DNA from: Punica granatum
Taxonomy: Eukaryota > Streptophyta > Magnoliopsida > Myrtales > Lythraceae
Length of the DNA stretch: 64,000 bases
Direction of reading: 5' to 3'
Assembly (NCBI RefSeq): GCF_007655135.1
Contig: NC_045131.1
Location: forward strand, 16,724,001 to 16,788,000
The notes beneath the pieces were generated by a model, which worked only from the letters and a program-made list of their open reading frames with translations, was not told where the DNA came from and searched no databases. Position 1 is the stretch's first letter, and each line of letters begins with the position of its first letter. Both the position numbers and the translations under genes were made by a program. This document shows, piece after piece, positions 44,173 to 56,800 of this stretch.

Positions 44173-45736
44173 GACAAAACACATAATTTGATCCCTCAAA
44201 TATACGAAATTTGAAAAGACATCCCTAAAAGATTTTGGTTATACAAATTAGTCATGCTGTTTGAAAAGTTTGGACAAGTTAGCCCTTCCGTCCAAGTTTT
44301 CATCTAGTCCCTGACGAAAAATGCTGATTTGGCCTGTTATATGCTAATTCGGCACATTAAGTCCCACATTGGACCTAAAAGTACGTCGTTTTGGCTCTTT
44401 TTCTTAAAAAAAAACAATTTCTATTAGCAAATGCACTAGAAAAAAAGGGTAAAGGGGACACAATGGCTCCCCTCGGCCAACCAACTCCGCCATGGGGGAG
44501 GTTATCGGAGGCTTCTGGTGTCTCTAACGAAGGCTTCGGTGATCTTCCCCAAAAATCCTATCGCTACGCCATAAATTCAGTCAAGCTCACAATTAATAGA
44601 GCCTTACCTCACTCGGAAGACAAGAACAACTCTCCCGTTAGGTGGTGCCACTGCCATTTTCAGTTCTGCATCAATTTCTCGATGGTGATTAATAGGAAGT
44701 TCAAATAGGCACCTCTTGGACTCGTCTAGGGGCAAAGATTCTTCACGCAATCCTAATCTCGAACTGGATATCGAACTCCTTTGTGTTCTTAAGGCCCCTA
44801 CAATTCGAGTTCCCGCACTCCTGGCTCGTGCACATCACAAGAGCCCATGTAGCCAAAGCAACAAAGAACACAATAGACATTCAACCCCATGGATCCATAA
44901 ATCATTGATTTCTCCTACTTTAACAAAACATAGAAGGATCAGGGAAAGCTCTTTCGATTTATTCTCAACAAATAACTCAAAACCCTTACAAATTCATAAA
45001 CCCCTCAAGCACTGAGTAAAGTCGATAGGATCATTAATCAGTAATCAAGAACAACAATTTCTAGGAAATTTTTTTAAAAAAATGCTAGGGAATGCCATCT
45101 GATAATTCAATCCAATTCGAAGTCCAAAGAATCAATTCGAGTAAAAATCGGCGGAACACTATGCTTCAAATGCAGAATCAAAGGCGAGAAGAAAGTCCAA
45201 GACTGGAATTGGAAGAATCAATAGAGAAAGAGAGGGGGAGCTGGGGGGATCGAAGCCCCCGTTTCCAGCAACTAGTAGAGATAGAAAGGGGGAGCAATGC
45301 CGGATCCCAACCCCCCTTTCTAGCGACCTCCTTCCCTGCACAAGGTCGCCGGAGGCCCCTGAAACTTTCGGCGACCTCGCCCTAGGGGAGGTTGTCGGAA
45401 ATAGTGCTCCGATCCCCTTTCTTCTCTTTATCAGCTGGGGCAGATATGCCCCTCGAGAAGATGAGCACCAGCATTTTTTTAAAAAAAAATTCAAAGAAAT
45501 TAAGGACAAAATGACGTCTTTTTGGATTTTTTATGTCAGCATGGGACTTCACGTGTCAAATCAACAGATAACGGGACACCTTAGCATTTTCCATCAGAGA
45601 CTAGATGAAAACTTTAACAGAAGGACTAATTTATCCAAACGTTTCAGACGGTGAGACTAATTTGTCTAACATAAATCATTCAAGGACTAATTTGTGTAGC
45701 CAGGTATCTTTGAGGGGCCAAATTATCAGTTTTGTC
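44173..45736. mobile_element. Mutator-like element (1564 bp) with GC-rich interior
   Basis: Ends GACAAAACACATAATTTG and CAAATTATCAGTTTTGTC are inverted repeats that extend inward about 230 bases (for example GTCCCACATTGG against CATGGGACTTC, and CATCTAGTCCCTGACG against CAGAGACTAGATG). An identical CTTTATTTTC flanks both sides (44163-44172 and 45737-45746), consistent with a 9-bp Mutator duplication plus one matching base. The interior (about 44450-45440) is GC-richer than the flanks and has frames of 105, 99, 97 and 116 codons, none recognised. It may be captured host sequence (Pack-MULE-like). No transposase is present. Confidence 0.75.
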
Positions 45737-45746
45737 CTTTATTTTC

Positions 45747-46600
45747 CTTTTTTATGTTTAGTATTTTGTGAAATTAAAATATTTTTTTAATTAAAATATA
45801 AGGGTTATACTGAAGATATAGTTTTCACATTGGAATTTTTATTTTGGATATGTATAAAGAATAAATATTTTCCCACATTACAGGAAAGTAAAACATTTAA
45901 AGTAATTATAAATAAATTAATTTAAATCAACAAAAATCATGCATAATGAGTATTTAAATGGAAATTACTTTTCAAATCGGTCTTCTTTTTTTTTTGGTAT
46001 TTCTATTTGATTTTTAATTAATAAATTACGAAGGACCTATAATGTATTCGTATTGTGTCTCTGTCATAGGTTACATGGAGCTTTAACTCAACTAATTTAA
46101 CTGGTCAATAGATAGATTGGTCCATCATCATACATAGGTAGTCGGATGACATCTTGGTTGACGCATTGTTCATTTGAAAATTTTTAAACATATCTAAGTA
46201 AGTCGTACTAGAGAATGAATAGCATTTTTTATGCTATTATAAATTAGGAACTGTTAGATAGCAATTTTAATATATGACCCTAGACAATCGTCATGTTCGA
46301 TTTCTGGAGGAAAGGAAGAGGATGGACCTTCCCTTTATATGACCTTGCTATGTTTGGTTGTGTGTTGTGGAGAAATTAGGAAATTGATATATTGTATGGT
46401 AAAGTAACTGATGTGATTATATGGCACTCAGAAGATATCAATAACTGCTGAATTAATGTTGGTAGAATCTCCCATTTCTTGAGGAGACTCAGCCGAATTT
46501 TTTTATTCATAACATGAACGGATAACGTTTTATAGATTTTGCAAGTCAAATTTCGATATCTACGAAATGTAAATTCTTTATTAATTTTTTATGTTGTTAA
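45747..46600. other. AT-rich intergenic stretch
   Basis: No supported feature. The sequence is AT-rich, with a poly-T run near 45988. Confidence 0.4.
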
Positions 46601-46619
46601 TGATGTTGAAAAACAGATA

Positions 46620-47431
46620 GATGATCCTAAAGGTATGTCGTGGATGTATAAGAGGACTTATCCTGACGGTAGGACTAGGGGTATCAGACCAAAACTTGTT
46701 GCTGGAGTGAAGACATTCTTAGATTATGCTTGTGGGTCGACAAAGTTTGGGAGGGGAAAGTTTCGATGTCCATGCACAAAATGTCTATATTCAGGTGCCG
46801 TCCTAATGCGCGGTGTTGTTCAACTCCATTTGCTTCAATGGGGATTCAGACCGGATTGTTGGTCCTGGATAGAGCATGGGGAAGATCGACCGGTTGAAGA
46901 GCCTCGGAAGGTTTTTGAGTATGGTGGCGCAAGTGCCGATGTATTGAGAATCCGTTGCAGAGGTACAGTGATAAGGTCATCAATGATGCTGATGGGCAAG
47001 AACATGTTAATGCACATATAGAAAGTCAGGATAGTGCATCCGATCATATGTTTAGTGATGAGACGTTGCCAAATGCAGAAGCTCGAAAGTCTTGTGATCT
47101 TCAGATGAGTAAATACAAGCAACCATTATATCCTGAATGGGGGGCAAATGATCGGCCTTCATCATCGTGCATTAGGGAGGAGCAGTGAAAGCAACTGGAG
47201 AAGTCCGTAGTCAAGTTGAAAGCAGCGTTATTAAAACGAGGTGATATGTTACATGCGCTTGTGAAGGACATGGTGCAACTTCAAGGCCTTGCTCAGGGTC
47301 GGCCTCCATTACCATTTGCAGCAATCGACGGCAATGATGACGTCCCTAATATACCAAGTACTGATGCCAGCAATCATCAACAGGGCAACAACGACCATCA
47401 GGGCGGCGACGATGTGGATGTGGGTAACTAG
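46620..47431 (+). pseudogene. CACTA-type transposon gene remnant with transposase-associated domain
   Basis: The domain runs from about 46632 to 46880: SWMYKR, a GVKTFLDYAC helix, the zinc-binding pattern CPCTKC (46768-46785), and HLLQWGFRPDCWSWIEHGE. This arrangement is the plant transposase-associated domain found at the N-terminus of En/Spm (CACTA) proteins. The coding signal changes frame near 46955, meets an in-frame TGA at 47186-47188, and continues as a Lys/Leu-rich, probably coiled-coil segment to a stop at 47429-47431, ending in an Asn/Asp/His-rich tail. The central transposase is missing, and no CACTA termini were found nearby. It is a decayed internal-deletion fragment. Confidence 0.75.
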
Positions 47432-47661
47432 TGCTACCGTGGCTACATCACAGAGGGCGACGACTGTCATAGTACGGAGTGATATTTCCTGTTTCAATTT
47501 ACGGTTTTATTGTTTATGTAATTTCCGGCTTTCAGGTGTATGATCATCGACATTCTCTAGTGGTGTATTAGTGAATCATTTATCAGTTTTGTTTATTGCT
47601 CGACCTGATTAGATATTAAAAAACAATGTAGACTTCCTTAAATTTGGTTAATTACACATTG

Positions 47662-47667
<6 letters not shown>

Positions 47668-47694
<27 letters not shown>
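47668..47694. repeat. (TA)n microsatellite
   Basis: Pure TA run separating the CACTA remnant from a promoter-like region. Confidence 0.9.
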
Positions 47695-47697
<3 letters not shown>

Positions 47698-47813
47698 CTA
47701 TGATTAAAAGGAGAGGGCCATGAATTGGGCCTGAACTGAACAGAGTATGGGGTCGAAGCCCGGCCCCACTCGATTAAAAGCACTGAATGAGGACAAAGCC
47801 CGAGCGGACTGAC

Positions 47814-47820
47814 TATAAAA
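47814..47820 (+). promoter_or_regulatory. Orphan TATA box with leader-like sequence
   Basis: TATAAAAGG follows a GC-richer stretch and precedes a C/T-rich leader (CTATCTCTCTCTCTCTCGAT at about 47886) of the kind seen in plant 5' UTRs or LTR leaders. No long frame follows; the 86-codon frame at 48141-48401 is unremarkable. It may be a solo LTR or a truncated gene. Confidence 0.3.
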
Positions 47821-48149
47821 GGAAGCCTTCTATTAGTGGAAGAGACCAACTACCATTTTTCCATTGCGAGCAATCTCACTCCTCCTATCTCTCTCTCTCT
47901 CTCGATATCCTCTCTGCTGCTCATCAGGGTTGCCCCGTCAGATTTGTCACCGGAAACCACTGCTACACCTCTGTTTTGCACTCATCAGTTGCTGCTTTCA
48001 TTGAGAGCTAAATTCAGTAAAAGTGTTTGTTAAGTGGTAAGAAATTTCAATCCCCGCCAGAAGGGAAATACGAATTCGAGCTTTTGGAAGCGATTAGTTA
48101 GGAGGAAGAATATATTTAACACTTTATCTCTCGGAATTGGGTGAGCAAT

Positions 48150-50385
48150 GTCTTCAACTATTTTTTCGACCCAAAAAAGGAGAGTTTGATTCTACAAGTA
48201 TCAAATAATTTCTCTGAGTTTAAGCATATTGTAAACAAATTAAATATTTCTATCCCTATAGATCTGACCATTTTGAAAAAATCTCCAGCCATTTTTCCAC
48301 AAATATCAACAACTCTAAACATCAAGAATGATAGCACCCTTCCCACTGATTCTCAAATCCAAAAGTGCTCATTTTCGCCGAAAAAAAAAATTAAAATCTA
48401 AAAACTAAAAATCCCCACAATTAACCACTAGATTTTGGTTAACATACGATTTGCAAAATTTCCCTTCCTTCTAATTACGGAAAAATAATAACCATTGAAT
48501 TTTAGAATGATTATATAAAATTATGTCTCAATTCCACCATTCTTCTTGAACATTCTGACTCACTGTTCTCATTCTCAATCTTCTCCTATTTCTATCCTTT
48601 TTTTTTTTGTGGAACCTATTTCTATCCTTTTAAGATAAGGCTACTCCACATCCCTCTCTCCTTTTATTTTGATTTTACGTTTTAGTTTTAATTTAATATT
48701 ATAGTTTCTAAATTTCCACGAACCGCGATATTAATTAGTTCAGATTAAAACATAAATTTATATCAAATTGATGAAAGAGAATTACAATTCATCGCATAAG
48801 ATGAAAAAGAAACGAAGAAATTGTTTCACAAAATTCGCACGTAGCGCAATCAAGCGTTTAGGATATATATATATATATATTATTAAATATAATTAAAATT
48901 AAGATATTGATGTATTTTCGAACATTACTATATCAATATTGATATTAATTAAATATTTGAAACAATTATTTAAATTCATTTTTGTTTAGAAAATTGATGT
49001 TACTAGCAGAATTTCAATGGATATCTTGTAGAGCTTTTGAACTAGGTAAGCTCATTTGGTGAATAGTTAGATTACAATTCCAAAACTAGAGTATTATATT
49101 AAACTAGGAAGTAGTCCGCGCTATGCCACGGGTCTTCAAGAACTCTTTTTGCCAACAATTAATATTTTCATGCGATCGAAGTTAGAGAACAAATATTAGT
49201 AATTAATATAGCGTCACTCATTTTAAAACTAATTCGACACTATAATTTCAGAATTGTTTCAATTTTGTGATTATACATGAACATGGAGGAAAAATAAATG
49301 AAAACGTTAATTAAATGATATTATAAGATAAGCATGACAACACAAAAATTTATATGAAATTTTAGAAATAATGATTAAAATAGTTTTACATGAAAGGGTG
49401 TAAAAAAATGAGGAATGTATTTGAATTAAAAGTGCGAGATTAGAAGAAAAATGCAGCAAATTAAAGATTGTAGTAAGTTATAGAAACTAAAAAAATTGTA
49501 AAAAAGCAGTCATTTGAAGGGAAAGTCCACTAAGTCACTGGCTCCCAGAGGTTAGGATGGGTCGATATTGATGTATAGTTAAACAAAATTAAGTATATAT
49601 TTCAAGTATTATGTGGTTAAAAATCTATGGGAATTGTTTTTATTCATTATTTATGCTATATATCATATAGCATGTTCAAAAGGGTAAAATAGAGAGTTGG
49701 AAGAATTAAAATAAAGAAATCAAGCTAAAAAAAAGGGGAAATAAGCGTATAAAAATATTATGTAACTTATTTCTTTTCACCCTATTAAATAGTAGTGCTA
49801 TTTACAATCTTACAATTCTTATAGTCACAAATATATTTATGTTGTTTCTTCTTAAATTACAATGCTATACGATAAGGTTCTTGCTAACACCTATATTGTC
49901 ATATAGAGTACGAAACATAATTTATGAACAATTTTTTTTTTGCACTACTAGTAGAAATATATATGGACACTTGAGTTTATAAATAAATTTAATGAAATTA
50001 AGACATTTTGTACTTATTAAAAGAGGAATTAACTCATTTTACTATATCATATATATTAATTTCTTAAGATTAATTAGTTGAGATATTATAAACTTATTAG
50101 CCATGAGTTATGACGTTATTTTAAAAAATATATATGTATAGAGACATAATGATTTAATAATAATATTTTTTGCTTAGAAAAAAGATAGACAAAAGAACTG
50201 AGGAATCCGTTAGAACTAGAGACATCATAATGAAAAAAATATTCTAACACTCTAATAGTACTTACTTCATCGTTATTTCGTCAAAATTTTATACAGATAA
50301 AAGTTCCGTGTAGTGTCATTTTGAGAAAAAATATGTATGAGTATCAAAATAATACACTTTTGTAGGATTTGACATGTTCTGGTTA
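48150..50385. other. AT-rich intergenic region without genes
   Basis: About 2.2 kb of AT-rich DNA with no supported gene. A 17-base duplication, CCTATTTCTATCCTTTT, flanks a poly-T run at 48586-48630. Confidence 0.45.
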
Positions 50386-50397
50386 ATTAATATATAG

Positions 50398-50906
50398 TAG
50401 ATTCTACAATGGAATCCCAACTTGCGTTCCATGATAGAATATTAATTTCAGCTATTAGATCCTATCAACTTTTGATCTCATCCATCAATTATTTACATAT
50501 TTTACCCTAGTATTTCTACTTCTTTATATTTTTCATTTCACAATTTTCGCCTACAATATTATACCACTGTTCTTGAATCTTCCAGCAACATGTACCAGTC
50601 ACATTTTTAACATCACCAATCATCGCCACGTCACCAAACCGGACCATAAAAATCTATTTTTAAAGAAAACCTGTCTAACATAAGCTAGACACGTTAGCAA
50701 CTCGTCATCAACATATAAGCGGGTTTTAATTTATATACACGTAAGCGACCTTCCAATTTTATTGTACTTTACATGTGGTCCGATAAATTTATAACGTCAT
50801 TGAAAGATATATGGGCCAAAATGTTGTTTTTAATATTAAAAGGTCTAGAAAAAAAACTAACGTTCCACCATGAAACATAATTTGGCGTTCCATTATAGAA
50901 TTTGCC
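50398..50906. mobile_element. 509-bp inverted-repeat element with direct-repeat flanks
   Basis: The left end (AGATTCTACAATGGAA) and the right end (TTCCATTATAGAATTTGCC) are inverted repeats that continue about 45 bases inward with GCGTTCCATGATAGAA / TTCCACCATGAAACA-type matches. Identical 12-mers ATTAATATATAG lie at 50386-50397 and 50907-50918. The length is long for a standard duplication, so the true target duplication may be 9-11 bases of it. No coding capacity. Confidence 0.65.
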
Positions 50907-51243
50907 ATTAATATATAGATAGTTAAGACATGTGAATTTTTTTGGAGGATGTAAGAAAAATCAAAAGAAGGGATACAAATGAGAAACAATCAAAATTTCT
51001 GGCCAAATTTAAAAAAGAAGACAAGAAAATGTTAGAATGAAAAAGTAAGAAAAATATGGGACACGTGTCCTCGTCTAGGTAAACACTACTAAAACAACAG
51101 TTTTAGTTTTATTAAAGATTCTAGGGGAGACCCCGAGCGTTGCTACGAGTTGAATTTTTTATTTTTTAGAATTTTGATTCATCATAATGGTTTGTGTAAT
51201 AATTAATATAGTGTATAACTGAAACTAATAATAAAACTATTTA

Positions 51244-51345
51244 TGATATCATTTTTAAAGATGGTATCATGTTATCATATGTGATATCATTATTCTTCAA
51301 AGATAGTATCATGTTATCATATATGATATCATTTTTCTTTTTATT
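51244..51345. repeat. Short tandem triplication
   Basis: GATATCAT recurs at 51245, 51283 and 51325 in units containing AAAGATGGTATCATGTTATCAT (unit lengths about 38-42). Confidence 0.7.
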
Positions 51346-51699
51346 TCACGGAGTGTATTTTGAATGTGTTAATTCTTGAATGTAAAGCTTATAGTTTTGC
51401 TCATAAAAAGAGAGGTACAAGTAGAATTTGAAAATAATATTAAGTAAAGGAAGATATAATGGACTTTAAGAAAATGAAAATATTTAAATTTTGTAAATTT
51501 ATGAAAATAAATTAACAATAAAATTAATTTTCACTGTTGACTCTTTTCATATGGATAAAGAGAGAAAAATTATTACCTGTAATTCAAAACATGTGTTTTC
51601 AATAACTATAATTCTTAAGAAAGATGCAACATATACAAAGAAAATCTATGCCTATAAATGAATATTTATATGAAAAAAAAAGTATGTGTGATGCATGTC

Positions 51700-53010
51700 G
51701 AATGCAACAAATTGATTTAAACTCCAAATTAAACCTAACTAAACAGTAGATGGGGTAAGCAGAGGTTGATTGTAGAATTCACCCAAGAGGCCAATTCCCT
51801 ATCAAACCCTAACAAATAAAGCAACTCCCGGACACTCACAAATTTCGACTTAGTAGTGGCAGCACTATGAATTAAAAAGACATCATCAACCCTAAGCAAC
51901 AAACTTACTAAGTGTAGTTCATTAAACCTAAATCATGAATCACCATAATAAAAGACACTAACCTGACCATCCATATTTCTATTATTCACTACTCGTGTTA
52001 ATTCAACCAAGCAATTACAGACATACAATGAGTAACTAGCATTAGATATCGAACTAAGCTAAATAGTTGGTCATCTACACAACAAAGCCTTCAATCATAA
52101 ACTTTAAGAATAGATGAATCATGAATAATCAAACATGGCAAATATGAAATTTATTCAGCCAAAATAAAGTCTTATGATTATAATTTTATGGCTTCAATCC
52201 AATCTTTACCGAATATACGAATTACAAACTTATGACTCTATAATGAAAACACAAAGAAAAGAAAGAAAAATAAATATCCATGCTTGATCTTGTTGATGAT
52301 GAAAGACTTGAGCTCGAGTCTTCATCTTCTTCAACTTCAAATTCTCTCTAGAAAACCTTAGAACACTGCAAGACACTTCTTTTCCTCTCTCTCTCCTTCA
52401 CTTTCAGCTCTCTCTAGTGTCTCTCTCAGATCATCCCCTATAGTCCTATATATATACTAGCGCAAGAATCCCCAAAATCTCCCCAAATTAAAGAGATACT
52501 GTTTCGTAATTAAAATTCATAAATTTATATCTAGAAAGTCAAAAGATGTCTTCAAGATTTACTTATCTACGAATAGTGGGGACCCATATAACCTATTGGA
52601 AGAATCCAAACAATGGTTAAAGGGGCTGATATGGGGGGCCAATACTCCAAATTCGCGGATCGGAAAAATTCTGCACGCACTGAATTTCAACTTGTCGCAT
52701 CTTCCTCATCCGAGCTCTAATCGACTAACCGCTTGAACTGCTGCACTCCTAACTCAACAAGCTTTCTAACCATATGAAATTAAAAACAAAACATTGAAAA
52801 TAAGAATTTAGAGGCTGCAAAACATTGATCGAGAATCTCCAATTAATCATAATGAATCAAAAACTCCTAAAACCTACTAAGTCCCACTAAAATGCAAATG
52901 AACAAGAATTAAAAACAAAACCTATACCAACTAACCTAAAACACATCATAAACACAATTAAATAAGTTGAGATAATAAATATATGGCATTTCTAGCCCTT
53001 ATCAGTATGA
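51700..53010 (-). repeat. Dispersed-repeat-like region, probably retroelement-derived
   Basis: Distinct base composition from its surroundings. Read on the minus strand it starts TGATAAGGGCTAGAAATGCC (about 53006) and continues through a 5'-leader-like part to a C/T-rich segment and TATATATAGGAC (about 52455). It resembles LTR/leader sequence of plant elements in style. No protein domain or boundaries could be fixed. Confidence 0.3.
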
Positions 53011-53429
53011 TACATGCATAACTTTTCATTGAAAGGTAAAATGGATATAGAGAGAATAGAGTAAAATCCATTGTGTCAAATCTTATAGTGATCGAGAAAA
53101 AAAAGAGAAAAATTTGTACACTATATGGGCATAAAATATGACATTATATTTTTAAGGAATAATTTGTCAGCCATAGTGATTGGTCATTTGAACTGGTGGA
53201 TCAAGTAGATTACATTACTACCTTGTCGGGTCAAGAATAAAAATATTGGGCAAAAGAAGGAAAAAAAGAAGAGGGAAAAGATTTCGCACTCACAAACTAA
53301 AATTTTAAAAAGAATATTACATATATCGTAATTTGTATATCCAGTACCTCTAGTACGGAATTTTTTCTAATTTTTCTAAATAAAAGTTTCGGTAAAAGTA
53401 TTTTTTGGAAATAGTCCGACTATAACAAT

Positions 53430-53804
53430 CAAATCATTTGATATAACGCACCGACCGGATTATGTCTTACCTTACTCTTGTTAGATTTGAAAACACTAAA
53501 AACCCGTAAGTTTTCAACATGATGATCATATCATTTGGGATAATGCGTCCACCGAATTACGCGAAACCTTATTGGGGTCGGATTCGAAAATGCTAAAAAG
53601 GCTTAACTTGTTGACCTTGAGATAGGATCTTTTAGTATAACGCGTGATCGGATTACATGGTACTTACTCGGATCGGATCTAAATACGCTAACAAAAGGAA
53701 AAATTTTAGAAAATGAAAATTATAAAAAAAATAAAAAATACAGTTTATGATCGAATTATTTGGCGTAACATGTCGACGGGATTACGTGGTATTTTATTCG
53801 GCAT
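53430..53804. repeat. ~97-bp tandem array, cut by LTR insertion
   Basis: Diverged units with ATAACGCRYCGACCGGATTA and TTACTCGGRTCGGATYYGAA blocks. The ATAACGC motif occurs at 53443, 53540, 53637 and, as GTAACATG, 53765 (the last spacing carries about 30 extra bases). The array stops exactly where LTR copy 2 begins. Confidence 0.7.
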
Positions 53805-56800
53805 TGTACGGACCCGAATGTGGACTCTTGTCGGGGCCCGCATGCGCACGACCGAATCGCGCGGCTTGGGGGTGTCCACCTTTCGGGGATGCATGACGGA
53901 CACGCGTGAGAAGGAGTCGCCACTTATCATTTTACAACTTGAAGATCGAAGGCCGATAAGTTACCCGGGTCTAGGGGTATGAAACACCTAGTTATGCAAA
54001 GGCATTGGTATGTGCGGAACCTGAAAGTCCGAGTTCGGGGGTTCACGTTATGTGCGGACCTATATCCTGCACGCCCTTTCAGTACTCTGGTTTGCTAGGC
54101 TTGCTGTTTTTATTTACCGCGTGAATTAGGCTACGCTCGGCGTACACATTTTGACACCGGAAATTTGGTGAACTAAATAAATGTCGGTTGAGAAGCCGAG
54201 AGAGAAGTAGACCCATGTGTCGGGGAATCGGTTCACAATCTTACGTTACAGTTCATCAAACTATGATATTTGAATTCCTGCATGAATCGAAACCGCAAAA
54301 TCTTGGGATTACTCTTGTTTGGGCAAGCATTGGACCGATTCGATTTATTCGACTCTCGACTGTTCGCTCACCGACTGGAATTCTAATAGAAATAAATGTA
54401 CAAAATAAAATCCTTATAATGCTCTCAAAATATAAAAAATTACAAATAGCAAATAATTGAATCCCAGTCAGTTTGCGTTCAGTTATTATTCCGCTCCGAC
54501 TCACCGTGAGTTCAGGAAAAAATCGAAAACTGAAATTCAAATGAGCTCTCAGTGAATATGGCATTGGACCCCGTGACTGATGGTTAAGGCATTGAACCCT
54601 AAGTGCAATACGTCCTATGGGTCGAGCTCGACCTGCATGGACAAAGAAGAGCAGAAAGATAACAAACAGCATGCAGATTGCAGACAATGTATTTGTTATT
54701 ACCAAGTCTACGTAAATTAACAGATTATTAACTCAGTGGTATTTTTGCAAGCAAATGTCATATACTAAGCAAACAATCGAGCAAAACATTTTGCATTCGG
54801 CTTTGCTTTGAGAACTTGACAAATAGAGCCAAATCTCGTGTGTGTGAATTCTTTTAGATTTGTTCTGTATTGTGACACTAAATTTCCACTGAATTAGCAA
54901 AACTCGTATTTTGACTCTAGATTTGGAACCTAGGGTTCCGCCTAACCATTATCTAGTGTTTGGTTAGGTCGAGCGAAAGGTTAATCAGAGTTTTGCATGT
55001 TTTGTGATAGAGATAACCGTTTTAGTTACCCGAGTCTACGCTAGGATGACAGAAACTCATCAGTGAATAAGAAAAGGCTTTGCAAATGAACCTGCACCTG
55101 AACAGGTAGCCTATTCTTATCCTGACACCGTAGTGTTTCTGTCAAGCTAACCCTAGGGGTGTCGCTGAATTGTGAAAAGACGATTTTGCCCTTTATTTGA
55201 AAATTGTTTCAGAAAAGGGAAAACATCGCAGTGCGGGCCACCTCGGCCTGTAGACTGTGTCGACCAATTCCTTAGATCGTCCAGGGTTATGCAAGAACCC
55301 TGAAAAAGCCAAAGAACCGGTCGATCTAACCGGAAGTGATCTAAAAAGATCTTCTGTATCCTGACTTGAGTTACCTGAAATCAGGTAAAAACTCAAGTTG
55401 AGACACAGAAGTCCTTTCTAAACATCTATGCTACATCAGACTGAGCATTTCGGGTTTTGAAATAGATGAGTTTTGAAAAGGGCATGAACATCATTTGACA
55501 ACTCATCGACGCGAGTCATCCATTAATTACCAATTTCATGCAAACTTATCAGTGGCAAGTGGATTTAATCGTGTGAATGTCCCGATTAACTCGTTGGTGA
55601 ATTTACAGCTTAAAATTAAATGTCGAATGCAATAAATGTGCGAGTTACAAACAATCAAATAAATCATGGATTCATCCACTGAATGAAGTCTGAGTAGCCG
55701 AAAAGCTAAATTTAATGAAAAAAATTCATGACAGGGCGACTAAGACGAATCGAGGAAGGTCGAGGATAATTGGTCAAAATGACCAACATACCCTCGGAAC
55801 CCAAATGGCCCCGAAAGAGTCACCGATACATGAATTCATGCATTTTTACTTAAAAAAAATGTTTTAAAGTTGTTAGCATGCAGGATTTGCGATAATGTTG
55901 AAATTTTGCAATTTGCACAAAATTCGAGAAATGGATTTCATCGAGGTAAAGAGACCGTTCTTGACCCGAATAAGGTCGAGGAACCTTCGGCTCTTTCCTC
56001 TTGGGAATAGCCGTGGGTTTTCTTGACCCATTTCGGGTTTCAAGCGTTCTCTTCAACCCAATTTCGACTATTTCTCGCATGCTCAAATGTTAAACACAAT
56101 AAATAACACGTATTTAACAAAAGCCGGTATCGCCATGATTTAGAAAATGCATTTAAATATACAAACATGCACAAACATGTTATTTATGGATTCAATAAAA
56201 TGATACTGGCTTCGTGGATGTGGTAAAAGCATAAAATTTGGGAAACAACTTAAATCGGGGCAAGGAAACCGATTATAACCCGAAAAACCAACAAAAGGCC
56301 ACGGTTACCTTTCCTCAAAGGAAACCCGTGAGTTTCTTTTGTCGTTCGGGTTTAAATCGGTTTACTCGACTTCGATTTAAATATTTCTCGACATGCTAGC
56401 ACGTCAAACGACGATGATCATGCATGATATAATATGGAAATGCATAAAAGAAATTACCTTGAAGATAAAACATGCTTGAGACGCCTCATAACTCTGTAAA
56501 TGTAACGAAAAATGTAAAAGTCCTAGCACCTCTGAGTTAGGAATGGTTATACCTAGTCCCGGGATACGGGATGGGACTGTAAAAGTCGGGTTGGACCACT
56601 GCTGGATTGGGTTTCGGGGTATTTTGGCTTGAACAAACCCGAAATAGGCTCTCTGACCCGACAGAACCTGTTTCGACCCGACTGGACACCTGGGAGAAAA
56701 CGGGTTGGTCCGAATAGCTCGAGAGGTTTCTCGGAGAGTTCTCAATTGTTCCGGAAAGCCAAGAGGATGCTTAACGTCCCTGCGGTGGTTTCGGGAGGAG

